From an uncultured Christensenella sp. (GTDB lineage: Bacteria > Bacillota > Clostridia > Christensenellales > UBA1242): DNA of 10,836 nucleotides. The notes below the pieces were generated by a model. The model did not search any database, was not told the origin of the DNA, and saw only the letters and a program-made list of their open reading frames with translations. Made by a program: the position numbers and the translations under genes. The stretch is from the NCBI GenBank assembly GCA_949293915.1, contig CASFFJ010000176.1, positions 1 to 10,836 of the forward strand, written 5' to 3'. Position 1 is the first letter of the stretch. Every line of letters starts with the position of its first letter. Below, one piece after another: positions 1-5,841 of this stretch.

Positions 1-286
1 CACAATCTCCACGAATCCCAATTTGCCTGTATTTGTCAAAGTCTTGCATAATTGTTATAACTTCTGATGTGAACGCTCTCATTAGTCTTGCTAATTTTTC
101 ATCCTTTTTATCTAATAAGTCAGACGAGTTTACAATATCGATAAAAATAGCACCTGTCCAAGCATATATTCCATTATCATAGGTAAAGTTTTCATCTGCT
201 TTAGGTATGTCTTGCGTTTCTTCAATCTTGGTATTTGATTTTAAAATATTTATGATATTTGCTTTTGAATTTTTAAAATTATACAT
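1..286 (-). CDS. Class III nucleotidyl cyclase, N-terminal part (Pycsar-like), cut by window edge
   Basis: Translating the minus strand from the ATG at 286 gives 95 codons that run off the left edge. A GAGGATG Shine-Dalgarno lies just upstream (291-297). Residues 46-55 read GAIFIDIVNS, the first metal-binding Asp region of class III adenylate/guanylate cyclases. Residues 87-95 read YRQIGIRGD, matching the second metal-binding Asp region. The leading part (about 1-45) resembles the short N-terminal extension of bacterial defence cyclases such as the Pycsar uridylate cyclases PycC. The nucleotide specificity cannot be read from this fragment. The gene lies outside the tRNA-Ser att site, so it most likely belongs to the host chromosome or to a neighbouring defence locus, and its partner effector would be to the left. 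The cyclase fold is fairly sure; the Pycsar assignment is inference. Confidence 0.75.
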   Translation of the reverse strand, partial: MYNFKNSKANIINILKSNTKIEETQDIPKADENFTYDNGIYAWTGAIFIDIVNSSDLLDKKDEKLARLMRAFTSEVITIMQDFDKYRQIGIRGDC

Positions 287-341
287 TTTTCATCCTCTTT
301 TTATAAATTACATTATAACATAGTTTTTATAAAATTTCAAT

Positions 342-380
342 AAAAACAAAAAACCATCCATACCATAATGGTACGGATGG
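342..380 (-). terminator. Rho-independent terminator after tRNA-Ser
   Basis: On the minus strand an 11-bp stem (370-380 with 354-364, including one G-T wobble) encloses a 5-nt ATTAT loop and is followed by TTTTTTGTTTTT (353 down to 342). It lies just beyond the CCA end of the tRNA-Ser fragment and fits a tRNA transcription terminator. It separates that site from the host cyclase gene. Confidence 0.85.
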
Positions 381-389
381 ACAAGTTCA

Positions 390-450
390 TGGCGGAAGGC
401 TAGGGATTCGAACCCCAGGATGCTCTCACATCAACGGTTTTCAAGACCTT
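390..450 (-). other. 3' part of tRNA-Ser(UGA): probable prophage attachment site
   Basis: The minus strand contains the anticodon loop CTTGAAA (anticodon TGA), a class II variable arm (GATG/CATC stem), a T arm with loop TTCGAAT, the acceptor strand GCCTTCC, discriminator G and an encoded CCA. The normal 5' half with its acceptor strand is missing. Upstream sequence (451-480) has only faint D-arm resemblance, and the anticodon stem is already imperfect (AAGGT against ACCGT). This is the pattern left at the distal end of an element that integrates into a tRNA 3' end: host to the left, element to the right. The bases GGAAGGT at 446-452 could pair with the acceptor strand, but no D arm follows, so I do not expect a functional tRNA. 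Confidence 0.75.
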
Positions 451-484
451 CCAAAGTACCTTTACTAAGCCATTTTAACATAAA

Positions 485-535
485 TGACAACACTTTGACA
501 ACATTTTTAATAAAAATTTAAAGAAAAATTTAAAG
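485..535. repeat. Paired direct repeats beside the att site (candidate integrase arm sites)
   Basis: TGACAACA occurs at 485-492 and 496-503, and the 12-mer AAAAATTTAAAG occurs twice head to tail at 512-523 and 524-535. The stretch from 451 to 639 has no gene I can support. Short direct repeats beside a tRNA attachment core are where tyrosine integrases usually bind with their arm domains, but no integrase is in the window, so the role is inferred. Confidence 0.4.
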
Positions 536-564
536 ATGATTGAAGTTAAATTATAAACACAAAA

Positions 565-582
565 TATTATAAAATTTTATAA
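565..582. repeat. 18-bp perfect AT palindrome
   Basis: ATTATAAAATTTTATAAT reads the same on both strands. It lies between the last phage gene and the att-proximal direct repeats. It may be a protein-binding site or a weak end-of-operon structure. No T-tract directly follows on either strand, so it is not a convincing terminator. Confidence 0.35.
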
Positions 583-639
583 TGTATATTACTCCATCTT
601 GTAAATGCTTTGGCTTCTCCTTATTTATATTTTGACATT

Positions 640-1098
640 TTAATTCTCATTTTTCCGTGGTCGTCCTACTGGGCGTTTTTTAGGAGTTTGTTCGACTATT
701 AATCTGTCGAGTGAATCGATTGTTTGTTGCGTTTGTTGTAATCGTTTTTTAAGTTTGCGTTCTTTATTAAATTTAGCTAAACCTTTTTTAGAATCAAAAG
801 CATATCCTTTTTCTGTCATAATTAACTCTTCTTGCACTAATGTTTGTTCATCTTTTGCTTGTTGTTTTAGTTTTTCAGCAAGAAGCATTTCTTCATTAAT
901 AATATTTTTATACTTAGCAACTCGTTCTAATTCCAATTGCTTTTGTTTAAAATTTTCTAAAACCTCAAACCAGTTTGGGAAATTATTAATATAGATATTA
1001 ATTTCATCTTCATTAATTTTTAATTTGTTAAAAGAAATTACAATATCGGAAAATTGTTTACGCATTATATTTCTTAATTCTTTTACTGTTTTATTCAA
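640..1098 (-). CDS. Coiled-coil protein with C-terminal AT-hook
   Basis: This 152-aa protein starts at TTG (1098), supported by AGGAG at 1106-1110 with 7-nt spacing. The start overlaps the end of the Zot-like gene by 8 nt, so the two are probably translationally coupled. It is highly charged, with long helical segments rich in K, E and Q (about 45-135). It ends in KKRPVGRPRKNEN, a close match to the AT-hook minor-groove binding motif (core GRP flanked by basic residues). There is no membrane segment. I do not recognise the family. It is the last gene before the attachment site. A DNA-binding role in handling phage DNA during assembly, or in transcription control, would fit the motif and position, but that is inference. 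Confidence 0.75.
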   Translation of the reverse strand: MNKTVKELRNIMRKQFSDIVISFNKLKINEDEINIYINNFPNWFEVLENFKQKQLELERVAKYKNIINEEMLLAEKLKQQAKDEQTLVQEELIMTEKGYAFDSKKGLAKFNKERKLKKRLQQTQQTIDSLDRLIVEQTPKKRPVGRPRKNEN

Positions 1099-2215
1099 AA
1101 TTATTCTCCTGAATTAATTTTCGATTTCCATTTTTATCAAATTTTGATTTATACTCATTTTTATAAGCTCGAGTGTCATATTGAAATATATCTTTGTTAG
1201 AAAATCTTATATAATATTTTTGCCCTTCGAAATCAAGAAGGGTTTGATATTGCTGATACTTTTCTTTTATTTTATTGTTTATAATTTGCTTTCGAGTGTA
1301 AAATTCATATGGTAAAAATACATATGAGGGTAACAAAAGTTTAAACACTAATAAAAATTTATCTTTAAAAAATAATTCTTTTTCAAAAACATTTTTTAGG
1401 TTTACAGTAAACAAGCCAGGCAAAAATGTATTAAAAAGATTTTTAAACCACCTTATAATTTTGCCTTTTTTACTTGTTTTAACAATAGTTCCTAATGCAG
1501 TTACTACTGCATAACCATTTTTCCTAAAGCCGATAAAAATATCTTCTCCATCTTGTTCTGTTCCCAGTATCCAACCGTTAGTATAATGCCTATTCTTTTT
1601 GAACAATTCTTTCATTTCATCTACAACAGGGTTTGGATTCCGTTGATTTTCTTGATACATTTCTTTTGGAAAAAGTGATGAAAATTCATCGACAATAAAC
1701 AAAGCTTTATATATTGCTTGTTTTTGCAAAGTTATATATGGGATTAAATCTTGTGATTTAAAAGCTTGTTTTTTTATATTTTTTACAAAATCTAAATTAG
1801 GGCTAGTATATATTGGTAGCAAACTATTTTTTTCTAAGTTATACCATTGTGAAGAATATTCCGGGTTCATAATTTTTTGATAACGATTATTCTTTTGATT
1901 TTCAAATACTAATTTTTGCCATATATAATGACTGGTTAAATTCATTGTTAAAGTTTTTCCCTTTCCTAAATCGCCTTTAAAAATAATAAATTTATTTGAT
2001 ATTATTCTTTCCAACAATGGATTTCCATTTTGTATGTGAGCATATTTCCATTTTAATTTTTCTTGTTTGCGTTCTTCTTTCTTCTTTTTTCTCTCATCAT
2101 AGCCCTTTTGCCAATAAAATATAAAAAGCTTGCTAAACATTGTTACAAAAAAATATATCGAAATACTAATCAGTATATATCGTAAAATAATGTCCACGCC
2201 ACCCCCACGCGCCAA
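1091..2215 (-). CDS. Zot-like (gene I protein type) filamentous phage assembly ATPase
   Basis: This is the membrane ATPase that powers extrusion of filamentous phage through the envelope. Numbered from TTG 2215, residues 8-35 form a hydrophobic segment followed by a very basic stretch (37-54), as in an N-terminal membrane anchor. Walker A is GDLGKGKT (81-88). Walker B is ALFIVDEF (171-178). RH at 209-210 and GTEQD at 218-222 match conserved positions of the Zot family. A second hydrophobic stretch near 290-315 may touch the membrane. Classical Zot/pI carries its membrane span after the ATPase domain; here it comes first. The start is uncertain: TTG 2215 has no Shine-Dalgarno, while GTG 2197 sits 4 nt after a GGGGG-type one. 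The gene overlaps the AT-hook gene by 8 nt. A 340-bp gene-free region precedes it. Confidence 0.85.
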   Translation of the reverse strand: MARGGGVDIILRYILISISIYFFVTMFSKLFIFYWQKGYDERKKKKEERKQEKLKWKYAHIQNGNPLLERIISNKFIIFKGDLGKGKTLTMNLTSHYIWQKLVFENQKNNRYQKIMNPEYSSQWYNLEKNSLLPIYTSPNLDFVKNIKKQAFKSQDLIPYITLQKQAIYKALFIVDEFSSLFPKEMYQENQRNPNPVVDEMKELFKKNRHYTNGWILGTEQDGEDIFIGFRKNGYAVVTALGTIVKTSKKGKIIRWFKNLFNTFLPGLFTVNLKNVFEKELFFKDKFLLVFKLLLPSYVFLPYEFYTRKQIINNKIKEKYQQYQTLLDFEGQKYYIRFSNKDIFQYDTRAYKNEYKSKFDKNGNRKLIQENNFE

Positions 2216-2220
2216 AATTT

Positions 2221-2240
2221 ATATATACTTTAGTATATAT
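2221..2240. promoter_or_regulatory. Inverted repeat just upstream of the Zot-like gene
   Basis: ATATATACT and AGTATATAT form 9-bp arms around a TT centre, 6 bp before the TTG at 2215. This may be an operator or a hairpin controlling translation of the ATPase. The rest of 2241-2400 is AT-rich and I see no gene or clear promoter in it. Confidence 0.35.
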
Positions 2241-2402
2241 AATTATTTTTTAATATTTATTTTTTAAGCGCTTTGACTTTTCCTTGATTTTGTAGTTTTA
2301 AGTAAAATTTGATGAAATTTTATTTATTTAAATTAATGCTTTGTTGCTTTAAATTTAATTAAAAGTTTTATTTAACTTTGGCATATTTTTTGCTCTTTTG
2401 TG

Positions 2403-2431
2403 TTGACTTTTTGTTTAAAATATGTTATCAT
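2403..2431 (+). promoter_or_regulatory. Sigma-A-type promoter on the plus strand
   Basis: TTGACT (2403-2408), a 17-bp spacer, then TATCAT (2426-2431). It points away from the Zot-like gene and against all neighbouring genes. The predicted start at about 2438 coincides with the first base of the structured element described next. Confidence 0.6.
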
Positions 2432-2437
2432 TAATTT

Positions 2438-2556
2438 AGAATTGCTTTGGTCTTGTTTAACAAGATATGGACAAAATGTCCGAACTGCAATTCTTTTTTA
2501 ACCAGGCTTATAAATTTTGTTTATAAGCACTTGAGCCGTATGAATGGCTCTTTTTT
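2438..2556 (+). ncRNA. Predicted structured small RNA or single-strand DNA element
   Basis: Closing stem P1 pairs AGAATTGC (2438-2445) with GCAATTCT (2487-2494). It encloses two hairpins, TCTTGT/ACAAGA (2451-2465) and GGACA/TGTCC (2469-2481), forming a three-way junction, and is followed by six T. Then come a 9-bp hairpin GCTTATAAA/TTTATAAGC (2506-2528) and the terminator at 2533-2556. No plus-strand ORF follows, so it does not look like a leader. Filamentous phages keep packaging hairpins and the RNA-primed complementary-strand origin in such an intergenic space, and there the primer is made in exactly this orientation. An antisense or regulatory RNA is the alternative. The structure is visible; its role is inferred. 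Confidence 0.5.
2533..2556 (+). terminator. Rho-independent terminator (plus strand)
   Basis: GAGCC (2533-2537) pairs with GGCTC (2546-2550) around an 8-nt loop, followed by TTTTTT (2551-2556). It acts on plus-strand transcripts only, which supports real transcription from the promoter at 2403. Its T-run overlaps the stop codon of the PemK-like gene on the other strand. Confidence 0.65.
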
Positions 2557-3076
2557 ATTTTCGTTTTTTAAATTTATCTAATTGCTTAATATTAAATTGT
2601 TTTGTTTTAGATTTTTTAAAAAGTGTATCTCTAATTAATTCTACATCTTTATGAGATATATCCATATTCTTATGATTTTCTCTAAACTTGTTATTAACTT
2701 TAATAGGCAGACCTTTATCATCTTCAATTTCTAAATAATGTTTATAATAAGTTTTTTGTTTGGTTTTAGTGTTTTGATACCCTTTTAATTCAGTTCGATT
2801 TTTACCATTTTTTGAAGATAGCGGAACAACAGCTAATTCATTTTTCCTATTATTGTCTACAACTACAACTGGTCGGGTTTTACTTGAGCCAGTTTTTTGT
2901 TTACCTAAATAATTATCATTTGTTGTAAGTGTTCTACCCCAAGGTATATAAGACATTCTATTTAAAGGTGAACTATTAGAATTTATAACTGGTCGTTTAT
3001 GGTTTATTGTAGAATTTCTTTTAGGTTTAGTTTTTTTACCTACTTTTTCAACAGACAAATCAATTCTTTTTCCCAT
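2555..3076 (-). CDS. PemK/MazF-like protein with basic N-terminal extension
   Basis: This 173-aa protein starts at ATG 3076 after an AAGGAG site with good spacing. The first 65 or so residues are basic and rich in N, S and P, and look disordered. Then KTRPVVVVD followed by NELAVVPLSS matches the two core strands of the PemK/MazF fold: the xRPVVV strand and the vvPlTs strand of the mRNA-interferase family. The C-terminal half is highly charged (many K) and ends in a basic tail. There is no adjacent small antitoxin gene, which a classical toxin-antitoxin pair would have. It lies between the coat candidate and the Zot-like gene, inside the assembly module. It may therefore be a repurposed fold (nucleic-acid binding in assembly) or a phage-carried toxin. 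The fold call is moderate; the function is unknown. Confidence 0.7.
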   Translation of the reverse strand: MGKRIDLSVEKVGKKTKPKRNSTINHKRPVINSNSSPLNRMSYIPWGRTLTTNDNYLGKQKTGSSKTRPVVVVDNNRKNELAVVPLSSKNGKNRTELKGYQNTKTKQKTYYKHYLEIEDDKGLPIKVNNKFRENHKNMDISHKDVELIRDTLFKKSKTKQFNIKQLDKFKKRK

Positions 3077-3097
3077 ATATTCTCCTTAGTAAATAAT

Positions 3098-3120
3098 AAA
3101 TAAGGCTTAAAGCCTTATTT
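3098..3120 (-). terminator. Stem-loop after the coat-protein candidate
   Basis: AAATAAGGC and GCCTTATTT form a 9-bp stem with a 5-nt loop (11 bp if the loop pairs down to one base). It lies immediately beyond the stop codon of the 34-aa gene. On the minus strand ATTATTTAC follows, giving a weak T-tract. Ff phages have a terminator directly after the major coat gene. Here it could lower downstream expression or protect the 3' end of the coat mRNA. Confidence 0.5.
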
Positions 3121-3225
3121 TTAAAACCAACCATATAAAAAATTATGTATGCTATCAATCAAACTTAAGCCCCACATTGCTCCAGCACCTAAAATCATCG
3201 CAAATAAACCTTGAAAAAAATCCAT
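3121..3225 (-). CDS. Small single-span membrane protein, coat-protein candidate (34 aa)
   Basis: ATG at 3225 is preceded by AAGGAG at ideal spacing and opens a 34-codon frame: MDFFQGLFAMILGAGAMWGL then SLIDSIHNFLYGWF. Residues 6-24 are hydrophobic and rich in G and A, enough for one membrane span, with aromatic residues at both ends. No signal peptide is evident. The size matches the small coat proteins of filamentous phage (pVII and pIX are 32-33 aa) and is at the short end for a major coat protein. It sits between the adhesin and the assembly genes and is followed by a stem-loop, as gene VIII is in Ff. Conserved translation signals make a real gene likely; major or minor coat is inference. 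Confidence 0.65.
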   Translation of the reverse strand: MDFFQGLFAMILGAGAMWGLSLIDSIHNFLYGWF

Positions 3226-3251
3226 AATTACTCCTTGTCTGTTTTTTAATT

Positions 3252-5192
3252 TTATCTCAAAATTTCTATTTTCGAAATTGTTAGTTTTGTAAAGCCACAA
3301 TCAACATAACCACCAGATGTTTGTATAGTTAATATACCATTGTTAAGACAGTTAATTTTTATATATGCACCATTTACATAATATAAATTTTCAACAAAAA
3401 AATTTTCTTCTGAATTAACAATTAAATCACCAACAGAACTACTTGATAAACTAAATCCTTCTCCATTCCAATAATATGTAGGTTCAGCCTGGTCAGGACC
3501 TATAAAAATACCAACAACACTAAAAGTAACTATTATTTTGTCAGTTGTTAATAAATTATCAAAATTTAAATTATATTCAGCATTACAAATATTTTCAGAA
3601 TATGCATTTTCAACATTTACAACCTCTTTTTCTCCCGAAAATAATGTTATATTTTCATATAAAATCGCTAAAAAAATCGTGTTTTCGGTAATTTCGTATG
3701 TCGTAACATCTATTATGTCAAAACCATTTACAGACCAACCTTTTAAGTTATTTATACTTGTTGGTTGTACAGCAAAGTGTCCATATTCAACCTTTTGAGT
3801 TTCTATCAGATTTTCATCAACTCTAAATTCAACTGTATATTCTTCGACACTCCAAAGAGCAAAAAATATAGTTTGTTGCATAATTTTAAAGTTAGAAACA
3901 TCTATAATATCAAAATTATTTATAGACCAACCTTTAAAAACATATCCTACCTTAACTGGATTATCAGGGTCATCACAATACTCACCATTTCTTACTGATT
4001 GTGTAGATAATATTTCACTATTATCAACAAATGTTACGGTGTGAATTTTAGTAAATACGGCATAATAAGTAATATTCCCTGTTACTTCAGTAACAATATT
4101 TTCAATAATATCGATACCATTCAAACTCCAACCATCAAATTGATATCCTTCCTTTACTGGTTCTATAGGAATGTCAGGAGTATCATTTAATGTTACAATT
4201 TGCGAATCATAATCTAAATCATCAACTATAAATTTAACATCATACCTATATGTTAAATTTGCTACAAATTTTGTATTTGTAGAAATTGAATATGTTGCTA
4301 AATCTATTTTTTCATCATTAACAGTCCAATAATTAAATATTACATAATCAGTTGATTGTGGATTAGCAACACTGGCAGTAGAATTTTTATTTAAAATTTG
4401 AATATTATATACACTTCCATCAAACTCGAAAGTTGCTACAACTTGCTCATCTGTTTCTAAACCTACAATATACTGTTCATAATAAGCTAATGATTTTTCT
4501 AAATCTGCAATTTTTTTATTTAAAGAACTTACAATACTACTATTGTTTTGAACTTGAGTTGTCATTTCAGCTATCTGCGTATTCAAAGATTTTATCTGAT
4601 TATTCAAGCTAATAATACTTTGATTATTTAATTCATTCGTTATATGTAATTGATTAATTGTTTCTTGTAAGTTAGAAATTTGAATATTTTTTTGAACAAT
4701 TAAATTATCTTTTTCTTCTCCGACAGTTGTTAAATTTTCAACTTCTTTTTGCAATACGGATACTTGAGAATTTAAACTTGCTATGTTATTCTCATTTTGA
4801 TTATTAATTGCTTGCAAATTGGCAACATCAGATTCCAACTTTATTTTCTGTTCTGTTAATAATTCAATGTTTGTTTGATATTCTTGGTTTGAATTTTTCA
4901 ACGAATTGATATTATTTTTTGCCTGGCTTAATTCATCTGTTAAATTAGTTTTTTCATCACGCAAACTATTAATTAATTCCAAGTAACTGTCTTTATCTTT
5001 CAAAGCTTCATTATAGCTTTGCTGTTTTATTTGTTCTACTTGTTCTGCAGTATATAATTGAGTTCCTGATAATGATTGTTTAACAGTTTCCCAATTAATA
5101 ATAGCCCAAATTAAACCAAATAAAAACACAGCTATAAAAGCAACACTAAAAATAATTCCAGTTATTCTTTTTGCACTGTTTCTTTTACTCAT
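3252..5192 (-). CDS. Membrane-anchored coiled-coil adhesin with Flg_new repeats (adsorption protein candidate)
   Basis: This 646-aa protein starts at ATG 5192 after AAGGAG. The basic N-terminus MSKRNSAKR and a membrane span (about 10-32) predict an inside-to-outside anchor. Residues 55-245 form a long coiled coil. Four repeats follow (about 251-314, 317-381, 383-448, 451-512) with the Listeria-Bacteroides/Flg_new pattern, for example GYQFDGWSLNG and GYVFKGWSINN. The last 130 or so residues form a beta-rich domain, GW-poor and with several Cys, that I do not recognise. The shape (anchor, stalk, repeats, tip) suggests a surface fibre. In this inovirus-like context it could be the adsorption protein that plays the pIII role. 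Codons 272-294 lie in a 70-bp segment also found in the early gene at 9893. The domain reading is strong; the adsorption role is inferred. Confidence 0.75.
   Translation of the reverse strand: MSKRNSAKRITGIIFSVAFIAVFLFGLIWAIINWETVKQSLSGTQLYTAEQVEQIKQQSYNEALKDKDSYLELINSLRDEKTNLTDELSQAKNNINSLKNSNQEYQTNIELLTEQKIKLESDVANLQAINNQNENNIASLNSQVSVLQKEVENLTTVGEEKDNLIVQKNIQISNLQETINQLHITNELNNQSIISLNNQIKSLNTQIAEMTTQVQNNSSIVSSLNKKIADLEKSLAYYEQYIVGLETDEQVVATFEFDGSVYNIQILNKNSTASVANPQSTDYVIFNYWTVNDEKIDLATYSISTNTKFVANLTYRYDVKFIVDDLDYDSQIVTLNDTPDIPIEPVKEGYQFDGWSLNGIDIIENIVTEVTGNITYYAVFTKIHTVTFVDNSEILSTQSVRNGEYCDDPDNPVKVGYVFKGWSINNFDIIDVSNFKIMQQTIFFALWSVEEYTVEFRVDENLIETQKVEYGHFAVQPTSINNLKGWSVNGFDIIDVTTYEITENTIFLAILYENITLFSGEKEVVNVENAYSENICNAEYNLNFDNLLTTDKIIVTFSVVGIFIGPDQAEPTYYWNGEGFSLSSSSVGDLIVNSEENFFVENLYYVNGAYIKINCLNNGILTIQTSGGYVDCGFTKLTISKIEILR
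4310..4379. repeat. 70-bp repeat, copy in the adhesin gene
   Basis: This segment matches 9922-9991 at 68 of 70 positions, in the same orientation and reading frame. It encodes TASVANPQSTDYVIFNYW and a few further residues of the first Flg_new repeat. The differences are at 4331 and 4367, and both change the amino acid (Y/H and A/T). As it fits the domain repeat here, this is probably the donor copy. Confidence 0.9.
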
Positions 5193-5205
5193 AAATTCTC
5201 CTTAA

Positions 5206-5841
5206 TTAAATTTCGTTTACATATAATCTGAAGCCATAATCAGCAAAATATTGTTCAATATATTGGCATTCAGTGTTACCATAACACCAGACTTCTAATG
5301 TTGTTTTATTTGATAAAAATTTAATTAAAAGGTACAAGTCAAAAGCAACATTTATTGTTCCCTCTGTGTTATAAAATTCATATGGTAAAATTATGTAAAT
5401 ACTACCAGCGTTAATCGTTGCTTGATTTATTAATTCATAGTCGTTAAAAACAACTTCATAATTTTTTGTCTGTCCATCAAAATTTTCTATTTTTTCGCTT
5501 TCAATTATGGTTTTATATAAATCCGCTTCTGTGTTATCCGCATATAATTCAAGAGAACTAACATTGTAATAATAACTGTTTTTTACAAATTGATTATGTA
5601 TATCCAATGAACCATTAATCGAGCTTTTACTATTAATTTCATCGTATAAACCAAATGCGCTAAAAACACCTGTACACAGTATTACAAAAGCACAAATATA
5701 ACCAAAAACTTTTCGTGATTCCTTATTTTTAATCAACATAATTGAACAAATTACAACAATAATGGCAATCATTCCATAAATTACTATATCGCCAACTTGA
5801 TTAAACCAATCAAATAAACCAGCTAGGTTTGTTAAGCTCAT
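5206..5841 (-). CDS. Two-span membrane protein
   Basis: I place the start at ATG 5841: GGAGGTGGTATT precedes it at normal spacing, and the ATG overlaps the TGA of the upstream gene as ATGA, a translational-coupling signature. The longer open frame to 5859 would put the Shine-Dalgarno inside the gene. The product is 211 aa with membrane spans at about 18-37 and 45-65, so both ends lie on the same side. The remainder is mixed alpha/beta with no motif I recognise. Tight coupling to the 438-aa membrane protein suggests the two act together in the phage envelope or assembly machinery. It could be a minor virion or pVI-like membrane protein, but only topology and position support that. Confidence 0.75.
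   Translation of the reverse strand: MSLTNLAGLFDWFNQVGDIVIYGMIAIIVVICSIMLIKNKESRKVFGYICAFVILCTGVFSAFGLYDEINSKSSINGSLDIHNQFVKNSYYYNVSSLELYADNTEADLYKTIIESEKIENFDGQTKNYEVVFNDYELINQATINAGSIYIILPYEFYNTEGTINVAFDLYLLIKFLSNKTTLEVWCYGNTECQYIEQYFADYGFRLYVNEI

Noticed and set aside
390..480. Complete functional tRNA-Ser
   Set aside because: No proper 5' acceptor strand or D arm is found where they should be; only the part from the anticodon region to CCA is intact.
495..523. Plus-strand promoter (TTGACA with 17-bp spacing)
   Set aside because: The -10 would be TTAAAG, a poor match, and nothing recognisable lies downstream on that strand.
3538..3998. Two plus-strand open frames inside the adhesin gene
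   Set aside because: Shadows of the minus-strand adhesin, which has convincing domains throughout; no ribosome sites on the plus strand.
4310..4379. Diversity-generating retroelement (template/variable repeat pair with 9922-9991)
   Set aside because: Only two differences, not limited to adenines of one copy, and no reverse transcriptase gene in the window.
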